Positions 19,254 to 28,893 of a DNA stretch of 64,000 nt are shown piece by piece. The stretch lies in NCBI GenBank assembly GCA_963751595.1, contig CAVVVC010000002.1:744001-808000 (forward strand), written 5' to 3'. Position 1 is the first letter of the stretch. The number at the start of each line of letters is the position of its first letter. Origin of the DNA: JAHEGP01 sp963751595 (GTDB lineage: Bacteria > Pseudomonadota > Gammaproteobacteria > Pseudomonadales > JAHEGP01). The position numbers and the translations under genes were made by a program. Under the pieces are notes generated by a model. That model was not told the origin of the DNA, ran no database searches, and was given only the letters and a program-made list of their open reading frames with translations.

Positions 19254-19593
19254 ATGGCTTTCGATTACGATTATCTGATCTTTGGCAGCGGCTTTGGCGG
19301 TTCGGTTTCGGCGCTGCGGCTGGCGGAAAAGGGCTGTAGTTGATTTGCCCGCCGGAGTTGATTCGCCCATGGTTGACGAGTTGGACGCTTACCGGACCCA
19401 CACGCTGATGATACCCAAGGCGCCGCTGTCGCTGATTTACGAGTCCACCGTCAAGGCCATCGATGGTGACAAGTTCGTCCACTTCACCGGGTTTAAAGCC
19501 GCCACCAGAGCCTTCGCCCTGCGTCACTTTCCGGGCCTGGTGCGCTACCTTGCCGATCGGACCATTCGGCGTGCTGCAAAAGCAGAAAGCTGA
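19254..19593 (+). pseudogene. Decayed FAD-dependent (GMC-like) oxidoreductase gene
   Basis: The ATG at 19254 begins a good flavoprotein N-terminus: YDYLIFGSGFGGSVSALRLAEKG, the Rossmann dinucleotide motif seen in GMC/cholesterol-oxidase-like enzymes. It stops at a TGA at 19341-19343 after 29 codons. In another phase, 19344-19593 is an open coding-like stretch (VDELDAYRTHTLMIPKAP, then KFVHFTGFKAATRAFALRHFPGLV) ending in TGA, with a possible ATG at 19369. I do not recognise this second part. The simplest reading is a flavoprotein gene reduced by an internal deletion. Alternatively the second part is a separate small protein of about 74 residues. Confidence 0.6.
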
Positions 19594-19657
19594 CAGCGGG
19601 CAGCCTTAGCCTCACCGGGCTTTTCCCGGTAAAGCATACGCACCGGAAGAGAAACGT

Positions 19658-21352
19658 TTACTTGTCCGGCTTCAACTGCTCGCCACGTTGTTTTGCCCGC
19701 TCCTGCATGATCACTGATGTCGCTTCGAGTACAACCAGCAGTGAGGTCACCAAAACTACGGCATTGATGAACATCAGCAGGTAGTTACCTTCACTGAGGA
19801 ATTTAAGGAAGATAATTCCCGCCGCCAGCACTGCCATAAACAGCACGAAAACCATGGGTATCAAGGTCACGGAGGCGGGGCGGCGGCTTTTTATCAGCAT
19901 TACCGAGATTACCATCAGCGTCATGCCCGCCAGGATCTGGTTGGTGGAGCCGAACAGCGGCCAGATGATCATGCCGCCGGTGCCCTCTTTACCTCCTGCA
20001 CCAAACGCCAGTACCAGACAGCATCCCACCGCGATTCCGGTGGCGACAATGCCGTTCTTTATCCATTTGATGTTATAGATGTCACCCCATTCCTGGATGA
20101 TGTAGCGTTGCAGCCGGACGCCGGAATCCATGGTGGTGCCGGCGAATAACACCACCATGGTGGCCAGCAGCGTAGAGGCGATGCCGGCGGAGAGGCCCCA
20201 ACCGCTTTCGATAAGATTGGCGCCCCCGTTGATGAATGCGCCCACCGCACCATCGCCAAAATGGGCATAGGTTTCGTGCCAGGCTTCGGGGGTTGCCGCC
20301 AGGGCCACGCCACTGACCGCAATCAGGGTGATCAGTGCCAGCGAACCCTCGCCGAGGGCAGCGAGGTAGCCCACGAAGCGTGCGTCGGTTTCCTTGTTGA
20401 GCTGCTTCGAAGTGGTGCCGGATGCGACAATGCCATGAAAGCCCGACACCGCACCGCAGGCGATGGTGACGAACAGCAGCGGTACCATTGAAGGTGTGCC
20501 TTCAGCCATCTGATTGTTGAAGGCGGGTGCTGTCATTTCGGGGCCGGCAATCAAAACGGCGCCGTATAATAGCAACAGGCCGACGGCCAACTGCATGCCG
20601 TTGATGAAATCCCTTGGCTGCAGCAATGCCCAGACAGGTAACATCGAGGCGATTGCGGCATAGGCAAACAGAATGATGATCCAGGTGGCGGGAATGCCGA
20701 GGCCGGGCAAGCCGGCGGGTAAACTGAGGGGCATTTCGCTGCCAATGTAGATGGACAGGTAGAGTATCGCGACCCCGATAGCCGTCAGTATGCCCAGTTT
20801 CATCGTATTGCGGTGGAGTAACTGGCCGATAACCAGGGCGACCGCGATTGCCGCCCAGGCCGGGAAAACCGAACCCGGTGTATTGACGAAGGCATTGGCG
20901 ATAATCACACCGAACACCGAATTGACCATCAGCAGCACCAGGAACACGACCACCATGTAGAGCGAGCGGGTGCGCTTGCCGATGACATTTTCCGACAGTG
21001 CCCCGATGGACTTGCCCTTATTGCGGTTACTGGCCCACAGGGCACCCATGTCGTGTACGCCGGCAAAAAAGACACTGCCAACGATGACCCAGAGAATCGC
21101 CGGGACCCAGCCCCAGTAAACCGCGATGGCTGGGCCCACGATGGGCGCAGCGCCGGCGACCGAGGTGAAGTGGTGTCCCCACAGCACATATTTATTGGTC
21201 GGGACATAATCTACCCCGTCCTCCAGTTCGTGGGCGGGGGTGACAAAATCCGGATCCAGTTTATAAATGTGTACCGCGACATAGCGCGAATAGATAAACC
21301 AGCCGAAACCCAGCCCGGCCACACCGAGCAACAGGATAGCAATTGAACTCAT
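19658..21352 (-). CDS. cstA: CstA-family carbon starvation protein / pyruvate transporter
   Basis: A 564-residue inner-membrane protein with many helices and CstA signatures: HHFTSVAGAAPIVGPAIAVYWGW near the N-terminus, GVHDMGALWASNRNKG, CGAVSGFHGIVASGTTSKQL and LFGSTNQILAGM. CstA/BtsT proteins import pyruvate or peptides when carbon is scarce; at this length it resembles shorter, BtsT-like members. The ATG at 21352 begins with the first helix and has AGAGG upstream; an in-frame start 18 codons earlier is less likely. It is divergent from the lipoprotein gene at 21661. A short hairpin (ACCGGG/CCCGGT near 19614-19630) follows the stop but lacks a T tail. Confidence 0.92.
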   Translation of the reverse strand: MSSIAILLLGVAGLGFGWFIYSRYVAVHIYKLDPDFVTPAHELEDGVDYVPTNKYVLWGHHFTSVAGAAPIVGPAIAVYWGWVPAILWVIVGSVFFAGVHDMGALWASNRNKGKSIGALSENVIGKRTRSLYMVVVFLVLLMVNSVFGVIIANAFVNTPGSVFPAWAAIAVALVIGQLLHRNTMKLGILTAIGVAILYLSIYIGSEMPLSLPAGLPGLGIPATWIIILFAYAAIASMLPVWALLQPRDFINGMQLAVGLLLLYGAVLIAGPEMTAPAFNNQMAEGTPSMVPLLFVTIACGAVSGFHGIVASGTTSKQLNKETDARFVGYLAALGEGSLALITLIAVSGVALAATPEAWHETYAHFGDGAVGAFINGGANLIESGWGLSAGIASTLLATMVVLFAGTTMDSGVRLQRYIIQEWGDIYNIKWIKNGIVATGIAVGCCLVLAFGAGGKEGTGGMIIWPLFGSTNQILAGMTLMVISVMLIKSRRPASVTLIPMVFVLFMAVLAAGIIFLKFLSEGNYLLMFINAVVLVTSLLVVLEATSVIMQERAKQRGEQLKPDK

Positions 21353-21660
21353 GGCGCCGAATCCTCTTATTGTTGTTAGCCGTCGGCTGGGTGAAGCAAG
21401 GAGCACTATTACCCCAGAGAAGCCCTAAAACTCGCGGGGCCCTCAGTAAATCCCCGGGCCATTCACCAACCGTAGTCAGGATCATAACGACAATGCGAGT
21501 CACAAACCAGACAATTGGTCGCTGGAACCTGTGTTGCACCGACGGTTTTTTCACCCTCGCGACTGGACTTTGGCGAACTTGGGTTTTATTCTCCTTCGGG
21601 TCCGGGGAACGGCTGTGTTACCCGAAAAAAAAAGAATGTGGCAAAGGACGTGTAGCTGAT
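21353..21660. other. 308-base divergent promoter region
   Basis: Spacer between cstA (minus) and the lipoprotein gene (plus). A run of nine A lies at about 21628-21636 just before the lipoprotein leader. Nothing else recognisable was seen. An open frame that crosses the whole spacer into the lipoprotein is Arg/Trp-rich and is not a plausible extension. Confidence 0.4.
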
Positions 21661-22170
21661 ATGAAAAACCTGGTTTCTGTTCTCCTGATAATGTTCCTGG
21701 TGGCCTGTGCCGGTACCGGCGGCAGTAGTGGGCCGGCAAAACCCAGCAAGAAAATGCTCAAGGGCACCTGGGAGGTCTCTGATATTCGCTTTGTCGGTGA
21801 GGCGGGCCTGTACAAGGCCAATCTTTTCGAGCTTGCCGACTCAAGCTGTTTCAAGGGCAGCGACTGGATTTTTATACCGAACAACAGCAAGGGTCGAGTC
21901 TCCCTCGATGTCACATCTTCCCTGTGCTCACCGGCGAGCCATTATATTCGCTGGTCTTTTTACGAGCCGGGGGACGGCACTGTCAAGTTTCAGTTAAAGC
22001 ACGCCGACGCCAAGGGCAACCCCACCGATCCCTCCGGGCGCGGGTACCGGGCCAATATCGATCAGTTGAACGGCTCTGTAATGGTTTTGCGAGTACCAAC
22101 CAGCTACCAGGGGAGTGCCTTCGACGTGCTGCTGACTTTTAACAGGGTTTCCGACTCCATCACTATGTAA
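21661..22170 (+). CDS. Small lipoprotein, lipocalin-like
   Basis: A 169-residue lipoprotein. The signal peptide MKNLVSVLLIMFLVAC ends in a lipobox (LVAC, Cys16). The mature part holds a MLKGTWEV opening and alternating beta-rich segments with two cysteines (SSCF and SSLC), suggesting a small beta-barrel or lipocalin-like fold. No named family is certain. Start ATG at 21661 with AAGGA about a dozen bases upstream. It lies 57 bases before the OmpA-type lipoprotein and may share its transcript. Confidence 0.72.
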   Translation: MKNLVSVLLIMFLVACAGTGGSSGPAKPSKKMLKGTWEVSDIRFVGEAGLYKANLFELADSSCFKGSDWIFIPNNSKGRVSLDVTSSLCSPASHYIRWSFYEPGDGTVKFQLKHADAKGNPTDPSGRGYRANIDQLNGSVMVLRVPTSYQGSAFDVLLTFNRVSDSITM

Positions 22171-22227
22171 GCTAACGGCCGGCCCACATAACCCGTCATA
22201 GAAAAAGTAGATAAGGTTAAGAAAATT

Positions 22228-22896
22228 ATGAAAAAACCCTTAGTTGCAATGTCACTGGCCACTGTCCTTATGGTCACCGCGGGTTGCGAAACCATGCAGA
22301 ACACCAACAAGACCCAGCGCGGTGCAGGCGGTGGCGCCGCCGCCGGTGCCCTGCTTGGGCAACTGATTGGAGGCAATACCAAGTCCACCATGATCGGTGC
22401 GGCGATAGGCGGAGTCGCCGGGGGAATAATCGGCAACAATATGGACAAGCAAGCCGATGCTATTCAGGAAGCGGTACCCGGTGCCGAGGTGAAGCGGGTG
22501 GGGGAAAGCATCCAGATCATATTTGATGAAAACAGCGGTGTAAATTTCGCCTTCAACAGCTCAACCCTGACCCCGCAGGCCAAGGCAAATCTCGACCAGG
22601 TTGCCGAGGTCTTTCGCGAGTTTCCCGATACCAACCTGCTGCTTGAGGGCCATACCGACAGCACCGGTGATGCGAATTACAATATGACCCTGTCGCAGCA
22701 GCGCGCCCAGGCGGTGGCCGACTACCTGAGGACGAAGGGCGTTGGCTCGAGCCGGTTTACGGTGCAGGCCTTTGGTGAAACCAAGCCACGTTTCGACAAC
22801 TCTACCAAGGAGGGGCAAGCCAAGAATCGACGGGTCGAGGTGGTGGTTGCGGCCAATGAAGACATGATCAACGACGCCAAGGCCCAGGCGCGTTAG
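22228..22896 (+). CDS. OmpA-family lipoprotein with a glycine zipper
   Basis: A 222-residue outer-membrane lipoprotein. Lipobox VTAGC (Cys20) is followed by a glycine-zipper segment (GGGAAAGALLGQLIGG, then MIGAAIGGVAGGIIGNNMD) and an OmpA-like peptidoglycan-binding domain (about 105-215) with the signature LLLEGHTDSTGDANYNMTLS and the basic NRRVEVV end. YiaD/PA0833-type proteins share this layout; they link the outer membrane to peptidoglycan. A rho-independent terminator follows at once. Confidence 0.93.
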   Translation: MKKPLVAMSLATVLMVTAGCETMQNTNKTQRGAGGGAAAGALLGQLIGGNTKSTMIGAAIGGVAGGIIGNNMDKQADAIQEAVPGAEVKRVGESIQIIFDENSGVNFAFNSSTLTPQAKANLDQVAEVFREFPDTNLLLEGHTDSTGDANYNMTLSQQRAQAVADYLRTKGVGSSRFTVQAFGETKPRFDNSTKEGQAKNRRVEVVVAANEDMINDAKAQAR

Positions 22897-22921
22897 TAGC
22901 GCCCAAATTTGCGCTGAAAGG

Positions 22922-22944
22922 GCCGGGTTCTTCCCGGCTTTTTT
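22922..22944 (+). terminator. Rho-independent terminator after the OmpA lipoprotein
   Basis: Stem GCCGGG (22922-22927) and CCCGGC (22933-22938) around TTCTT, followed by six T. Confidence 0.9.
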
Positions 22945-23095
22945 GCGCCCGCAGAGTCTGTGAACCGGAAGCCGGCTGCCCGGAAATCACGCTTTCAGCG
23001 ATCGATGCTCCAGCCCCCGGGAGCGAGGTTCGCCTGTCGGTGAGCGAATTGGCGTTCTTGCATGGCGTTGACGAGAGTGCCCGCTGATTAAACCG

Positions 23096-23767
23096 TTATG
23101 GCGTGTACCAGATCGGCGAACTGTAAGCCCGCTCCTGAATGCTTGCCGCCAGGCCGGCGGGGATTTCCACCCCCAGTTTTGCAGCATCACGGGTACTCCA
23201 GCGGGGCGTGGGAATTTCCAGTACCCGCAGGTAATAAAACGCATTCTGAGAAGGGTTATAGTCGGGGTCCTGCCATACGGCAGACAGCTGAGCGCTGCCG
23301 ATGGTATTGGTGTAGCTTGCCTTTTCGACATCGACAGTGTTGCCGACAGCGGGCAATACACCCTTGTCATCCAGTTTGCGGTCGCCGCTCCAGGCCACAT
23401 CGTACACTTTCTCATGTTGTTTACCCTGCGCGTCAACCCACCCCTTGACGATTTGCGCGCGATCGAGATTGCCACTTTTGGGGTCCTTGCTTGCACTGAC
23501 CATGAAAGTGGGTGCCGCGCCCCTGGGAGCCCTCGACAGGGAACTCCCCATGGGCACTCCGCGTTGGTAACCCCGCGCGGCGAAATCGGGGCTGGCGATG
23601 TCCTTGTCGCCAAAGTCCCAGCCACCGAATAGACGAACCCTGATATGGGGGCCGGTGGTGCCAAAGGTTTCCCGTCGCGCCATCGCCGCATAGATGGCCT
23701 CGCGGGTATTTTCCTCCGCCCACACGCCGGCAAGGCCCCCGGAGCTGAATTCGCGCACCTGCTGCAC
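23096..23767 (-). pseudogene. C-terminal fragment of a DUF3604 protein
   Basis: The frame encodes 223 residues that match the end of DUF3604-domain proteins: VREFSSGGLAGVWAEENTREAI, then ETFGTTGPHIRVRLFGGWDF, KGWVDAQGKQHEKVYDVAWS and a SSPIWYTP end. Full-length members are about three times longer and carry an N-terminal PHP-like metal site, which is absent. Upstream the frame runs on only about 30 codons, in non-homologous-looking sequence, before a stop at 23855. The apparent GTG start at 23767 is inside the conserved core. This is therefore a 5'-deleted remnant, cut off by the ppc promoter region. Confidence 0.85.
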
Positions 23768-23892
23768 CTGAGACGGTGGCTGGCCCCGGACCCCAAGGGT
23801 GGAAAGTCGGCTGCAGAAAGATCCCGGACCGGTGACATTAAATCGTACAGGCCTTTATAATCGCCGCCCCGAAATCCGGATTTGGAGTTACT

Positions 23893-26505
23893 ATGGACAA
23901 CTTTGCCCCCCTCAAGCAAAAAGTACAATTGCTTGGGCGTTTTCTTGGTGACGGTATCAAGGTTGCCCACGGTGACGCCCTGTTCGAAAAAGTCGAGTTG
24001 ATTCGCCAACTGTCAAAATCGGCACGCTATGGCAACGAGTCGGATCGCCAACGTTTGAATCAGGTCCTGCACGGCCTGACCGATGACGAACTGGTGCCGG
24101 TGGCGCGCGCGTTCAGCCACTTTCTGCACCTGTCCAACACCGCGGAACAACTGGAGACCACCCACAATAACGCCGCCCTGCCCAGTCTTGATCTCGATAT
24201 GGTGTACACCCGCCTGCGATCCCAGCAGCTCGACGATGATGCGATTGCCGCGGCCATTTCCGCCCTGAAAATAGAGTTGGTGCTGACCGCCCACCCCACC
24301 GAGGTGGCCCGGCGCACGATCATTCACAAGCATATCCAGATCAGCCGCTGTCTGCGGGAGCTCGATCACACGCTCCTGTCCGCCGAGGAGCGCCGGGCGC
24401 TGAAGCAGCGGCTGCGGCGCCTGATCGCGCAGATATGGCATACCCCGGAAATACGCGAAGAGCGGCCGTCACCGGTCGATGAAGCGAAGTGGGGATTTGC
24501 GGTGATAGAAAACTCCCTGTGGCAGGCGGTGCCGGAGCTGTTGCGAGGGCTGGACACCGCCCAGACGAGACTGCTCGGGCACAGGTTGCCGATTACGGCG
24601 AGCCCGGTGCGTTTCGTTTCCTGGATGGGCGGTGACCGCGACGGTAACCCCAATGTGACCGCGAAAGTCAGCGCCGAGGTGTTTCTGCTGGCGCGTTGGA
24701 AGGCCGCGGATTTATACCTGAAAGACGTGCGCATGCTGCTCCAGGAGCTGTCGATGACCGCAGCAACCGCCGAGGTCATGGAGCTTGCCGACAACGCCAG
24801 GGAGCCTTACAGGGCGGTATTGCACCAGCTGGAACTGCGCCTGCAGCACACCATGGTGACACTGGTGGACAGGATCAACGGAAGGCCGGATTCGCACCAT
24901 GATATCGTCGAATCCATGGCCGATATCTGGGATCCGGTTTATGCCTGCTACGTGTCACTGCAGACCATGGGTATGGGCCTTATCGCCGACGGCAACCTGT
25001 TGAACATGCTGCGCCGCCTGCGCTGTTTCGGCAGTCACCTGGTGCGGCTGGATATTCGCCAGGAAAGTGCCCGCCATACCGAGGTGCTGTCTGAACTCAC
25101 CCGCTATCTCGAACTGGGCGATTACGCCGAGTGGGATGAGCTGCAGCGCCAGGCATTCCTGCTGTCGGAACTCGCGGGTAAACGCCCACTGCTGCCCCGT
25201 TACTGGGAGCCATCGGCCGCTGTCCGGGAAGTCCTCGATACCTGTGAGGTGATCGCCGCACAACCCCGGGAGGCACTGGGTGCCTACGTGATTTCAATGG
25301 CGCGACAGCCCTCAGACGTACTGGTGGTCAAGCTACTGCTGCGCGAGTGCGGCTGTCGTTTCAATATGCCCGTGGCGCCGCTCTTCGAGACCCTGGACGA
25401 CCTCAATAACGCCGGCTCAACGGTGCAGCGGCTATTGGATATCGACATCTATCGCGAGCTGGCCGAGGGTCGCCAGATGGTGATGATCGGCTACTCAGAC
25501 TCGTCCAAGGATGCCGGGGTAATGGCCGCGTCCTGGGCCCAGTACAAAGCCCAGGAGCAGCTGATCGATATTTGTGCCGAGCAGGGCATCGACCTGACCC
25601 TGTTCCATGGGCGTGGCGGTACCATCGGCCGCGGCGGTGCACCGGCCCACGCGGCACTGTTGTCCCAACCCCCCGGTTCCCTCCAGAGCGGGTTGCGGGT
25701 GACCGAGCAGGGCGAAATGATTCGGGTCAAATTGGGTCTGCCCGGGGTCGCCCTGAATACGCTCAAGCTTTATACCAGCGCGGTGCTCGATGCCAACCTC
25801 AATCCACCCCCGCGACCGGAACCCCGGTGGCGTGAGCGGATGGAGCAACTGGCGACGGATTCCGCTGCAGAATACCGGCGCATCGTTCGCGAGACACCCG
25901 AGTTCATCGATTACTTTCGCCAGGCCACCCCCGAGAGCGAGCTGGGTAAACTGCCCCTGGGCTCGCGGCCGGCCAAGCGGAACCCCAAGGGCGGCATCGA
26001 GAGCCTGCGGGCAATCCCCTGGCAATTCGCCTGGATGCAGAACCGGCTGATGCTCCCCGCCTGGCTGGGTGCCGGCCTGGCCCTGCGCAAGGCCATCGAC
26101 AGCGGCGCCAAGGAAGAACTCGAGACCATGTGTGAGGCCTGGCCGTTTTTCTCGACCCGAATCGGCATGCTCGAAATGGTCTACAGCAAGGCGGACCTCT
26201 ATCTTGCGGAGCACTACGACCGGCAACTGGTTGAACCCCGCCTGTGGCCGCTGGGGCAGGAGTTGCGCCAGGCCCTGCGCGACGACATTGCGGCGGTACT
26301 CGATATCGCCAACGAAGATCACCTGATGGAGGATCTGCCCTGGGCCAAGCAGGCGGTGGAGTTACGCAACGTGTATACCGACCCGCTGAATATCCTCCAG
26401 ACCGAGTTGCTGACCCGGGACCGGGCTGGAGGCGGGCAAGAGGTCAAGCAGGCGCTGATGATCGCGGTGGGAGGTATTGCGGCTGGCATGCGCAATACGG
26501 GCTGA
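23893..26505 (+). CDS. ppc: Phosphoenolpyruvate carboxylase
   Basis: An 870-residue bacterial PEP carboxylase, which fixes bicarbonate onto PEP to give oxaloacetate and refill the TCA cycle. Both catalytic signatures are present: TAHPTEVARR with His134 (E. coli His138), and FHGRGGTIGRGGAP with His572 (E. coli His579), plus MIGYSDSSKDAGVMAASW. The C-terminus is the conserved RNTG. Start ATG at 23893 follows a GGAG-containing leader. The gene is single, with a 238-base spacer before the phosphotransferase; the spacer shows nothing notable. Confidence 0.97.
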   Translation: MDNFAPLKQKVQLLGRFLGDGIKVAHGDALFEKVELIRQLSKSARYGNESDRQRLNQVLHGLTDDELVPVARAFSHFLHLSNTAEQLETTHNNAALPSLDLDMVYTRLRSQQLDDDAIAAAISALKIELVLTAHPTEVARRTIIHKHIQISRCLRELDHTLLSAEERRALKQRLRRLIAQIWHTPEIREERPSPVDEAKWGFAVIENSLWQAVPELLRGLDTAQTRLLGHRLPITASPVRFVSWMGGDRDGNPNVTAKVSAEVFLLARWKAADLYLKDVRMLLQELSMTAATAEVMELADNAREPYRAVLHQLELRLQHTMVTLVDRINGRPDSHHDIVESMADIWDPVYACYVSLQTMGMGLIADGNLLNMLRRLRCFGSHLVRLDIRQESARHTEVLSELTRYLELGDYAEWDELQRQAFLLSELAGKRPLLPRYWEPSAAVREVLDTCEVIAAQPREALGAYVISMARQPSDVLVVKLLLRECGCRFNMPVAPLFETLDDLNNAGSTVQRLLDIDIYRELAEGRQMVMIGYSDSSKDAGVMAASWAQYKAQEQLIDICAEQGIDLTLFHGRGGTIGRGGAPAHAALLSQPPGSLQSGLRVTEQGEMIRVKLGLPGVALNTLKLYTSAVLDANLNPPPRPEPRWRERMEQLATDSAAEYRRIVRETPEFIDYFRQATPESELGKLPLGSRPAKRNPKGGIESLRAIPWQFAWMQNRLMLPAWLGAGLALRKAIDSGAKEELETMCEAWPFFSTRIGMLEMVYSKADLYLAEHYDRQLVEPRLWPLGQELRQALRDDIAAVLDIANEDHLMEDLPWAKQAVELRNVYTDPLNILQTELLTRDRAGGGQEVKQALMIAVGGIAAGMRNTG

Positions 26506-26743
26506 GTCGGCCTTTACCGAGCCTGCCTGTGACCTCGCGCTGGCTACCCACCCCTGTTGCTTTCTGGTCCACCGATGCTCCCGGTTGTTGGGCTGTGGCC
26601 TGGCAATGCCCGCCATACTGACGTCCCCGGTGCCGGGGCCGTGGCGGCGTTAAGGTGTCGATTAGCGCCCGGGGCGGATGGCCAGACCCGGTCAGGCTGT
26701 ATAGAATCCCGTGTTCTCAAGAAGCCAAAGTAGCGGGAGTCCC

Positions 26744-27769
26744 ATGACCAGAAATGCCGTAGACCAGCTCGACGTCGATGCGCTTGGCAATTACCTCGAG
26801 CAGCAGATAGCGGGTTTCAGCAAGCTGCGCAGCGCAGAGAAATTTGCCGGCGGTCAGTCCAATCCCACCTTCCTTTTGAAAGCGGACAGCGGGCAATACG
26901 TGCTCCGACGCAAGCCACCGGGTGAATTGCTCGCGTCGGCCCATGCGGTGGACCGCGAGTTCAGGGTATTGAAAGCGCTGGCCCAAACGCCGGTGCCAGT
27001 GGCCAGGGCCCTTCACCTGTGTGCCGACGACGGTGTTATCGGCAGCATGTTTTATGTCATGGAATTTGTTGACGGAAGGGTCTTCTGGGACTCGGCGCTG
27101 CCCGAGGTGGAGCAGGGTAAGCGGGGGACCTATTACCAGGATCTCATCAAGGTGCTCGCGGCCATGCACGATGTTGATGTCGACGCAGTGGGCCTGGGCG
27201 ACTACGGTAAACCGGGGAATTACTACGAGCGTCAGATCGGCCGTTGGGCCAAGCAATACCGCGCCGCCGAGACCGGCAATATCCCCGCCATGGAAAAACT
27301 CTTGCAGTGGCTGCCGGCCAACATTCCCGCCGATGATGGTCAGGTCAGCCTGATCCACGGCGACTATTGCCTGGCCAACGTGATGTACCACTCCGAACAG
27401 GCTGCCATCGTGGCGGTGCTCGACTGGGAATTGTCCACCCTCGGCCACCCCTTCGCCGACCTGGCCTACTGTTGTATGCGACTGCGGCTTCCACCTCAAA
27501 GCGATGTCCGCGGGCTCGGCGACCTCGATCGCGATGCCCTGGGAATTCCCGATGAGGCATCGATCATTCGACAGTATTGCAAGCTGCGGGGTATCGACGG
27601 CATCGACAACTGGAACTTTTACCTTGCGTTCAGCTTTTTCCGCCTGGCGTCCATTTGTCAGGGGGTCGCCAAGCGCGCCCTCGACGGCAATGCGTCGAGC
27701 AGGAAGGCCATCGAGGTGGGCAAGATGACAGCACCCCTGGCGCAGATGGCGGTAGACCTCATCGAGTAG
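26744..27769 (+). CDS. Aminoglycoside-phosphotransferase-fold kinase (ACAD10/11-associated type)
   Basis: A 341-residue kinase-fold protein of the APH family. The Brenner-type loop HGDYCLANVMYH and metal motif LDWELSTLGHPFADLAY are intact, and the N-terminal FAGGQSNPTFLL and YVLRRKPPG segments are those of the subgroup related to the N-terminal kinase domain of ACAD10/ACAD11, linked to phosphorylation of hydroxyacyl-CoA for beta-oxidation of 4-hydroxy acids. Start: GGGAG precedes the ATG at 26744; the longer frame from 26711 lacks support. It lies 33 bases before a 2-hydroxyacid dehydrogenase, likely the same transcript. Confidence 0.87.
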   Translation: MTRNAVDQLDVDALGNYLEQQIAGFSKLRSAEKFAGGQSNPTFLLKADSGQYVLRRKPPGELLASAHAVDREFRVLKALAQTPVPVARALHLCADDGVIGSMFYVMEFVDGRVFWDSALPEVEQGKRGTYYQDLIKVLAAMHDVDVDAVGLGDYGKPGNYYERQIGRWAKQYRAAETGNIPAMEKLLQWLPANIPADDGQVSLIHGDYCLANVMYHSEQAAIVAVLDWELSTLGHPFADLAYCCMRLRLPPQSDVRGLGDLDRDALGIPDEASIIRQYCKLRGIDGIDNWNFYLAFSFFRLASICQGVAKRALDGNASSRKAIEVGKMTAPLAQMAVDLIE

Positions 27770-27802
27770 TCGGGCAGGAAAAGTGAAAGGGAGTAGGACG
27801 CA

Positions 27803-28747
27803 ATGACGAAACCGGTGATTATCCTGGCGCGGGAACTGCCCGGGCCCTTCGTGCAATTGCTGGGGCAGTATGGCGAGGTGCTGGTTGCCGGTGATGCGGC
27901 GCTCACCGGGTCAACTCTGACCAACGCAAGGATTTATGTATCCACCTCGGTCGATCCGGTAGACGCTGCCCTTATCGACGGCCTGCCTGCAAGCGTAAAG
28001 CTGGTGGCCAATGTGGGCGTGGGTATCGACAACATCGATCTGGCGGCGGCGCAGGCCCGTGGAATCCAGGTGAGCAACACACCCATCGTGGCCGAGGATA
28101 CGGCGGACCTGACGATGGCGCTATTGCTGGCAGCCTGTCGCCGCCTGAGTGCGTCCGAGCGCCTGCTGCGCGGTGGCGACTGGGCACTGGCCCAGGGCCT
28201 TGCCGGGCAGCGCGTCCATGGCAAGACCCTGGGAATCATCGGCTTTGGTGCGATCGGCCAGGCGGTGGCGCGACGGGCCGCCGGTTTCAACATGCCAATT
28301 ATTTACCATGGCCCCCGTCGCAAGGCCGCTGCCGAGGAAGCGACTGGCGCCAGGTATCGGGATAACCTCGGGGACCTGTTGGCCGAGGCCGATATCGTCT
28401 CCCTGAATTGCCCGCTGACCCCAGCGACACGCCATCTGCTCAATGCCGAAACCCTGGCCCAAATGAAGCCGGGGGCGGTCCTGGTCAACACCGGGCGCGG
28501 TGCACTGGTGGACGAGGCAGCCCTGGCAGAGGCGTTGGCCAGCGGCCACCTGGGAGCCGCCGGGCTGGATGTTTTCGAGTTCGAGCCACGGGTGACGCCG
28601 GCCCTGCTGGAGTTGGACAACGTAACCCTGCTGCCGCATATCGGCAGCGCCACATCCGAGTGCAGGATCGAGATGGCGCTACGGGCATGCGCCAATATCG
28701 AGGCCTTCCTTGCCGGCGGTAAGCCACTGGATCTCTGTCGGCAATAG
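27803..28747 (+). CDS. D-2-hydroxyacid dehydrogenase (glyoxylate/hydroxypyruvate reductase type)
   Basis: A 314-residue D-isomer-specific 2-hydroxyacid dehydrogenase. The NAD(P) motif GIIGFGAIGQAVA sits mid-sequence. Catalytic Arg (NTGRGALVDE), Glu (LDVFEFEP) and His (LLPHIGSAT) are all visible. It should reduce glyoxylate, hydroxypyruvate or a similar 2-oxoacid. It follows the kinase gene and precedes a GntP permease 146 bases on, a set that would suit uptake and metabolism of a sugar acid or glycerate. The substrate is inferred only. Confidence 0.9.
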   Translation: MTKPVIILARELPGPFVQLLGQYGEVLVAGDAALTGSTLTNARIYVSTSVDPVDAALIDGLPASVKLVANVGVGIDNIDLAAAQARGIQVSNTPIVAEDTADLTMALLLAACRRLSASERLLRGGDWALAQGLAGQRVHGKTLGIIGFGAIGQAVARRAAGFNMPIIYHGPRRKAAAEEATGARYRDNLGDLLAEADIVSLNCPLTPATRHLLNAETLAQMKPGAVLVNTGRGALVDEAALAEALASGHLGAAGLDVFEFEPRVTPALLELDNVTLLPHIGSATSECRIEMALRACANIEAFLAGGKPLDLCRQ

Positions 28748-28893
28748 CGCGAAGTCGCGGCCCTGATGGCGGGCGATTCGGCCGTAATGGCGACGTTTAG
28801 CCGCTGGCCGCTGTTCATGGGGAGCCTTGCTATGGGAGGCTGCCGGGGTATTATCGGGCGGTCGGGAATAACAACAACTATCGAGTAAATCCT

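Noticed and set aside
22987..24009. 340-codon minus-strand frame across the DUF3604 fragment and ppc start
   Set aside because: It is in a different phase from the conserved DUF3604 residues and overlaps the start of ppc.
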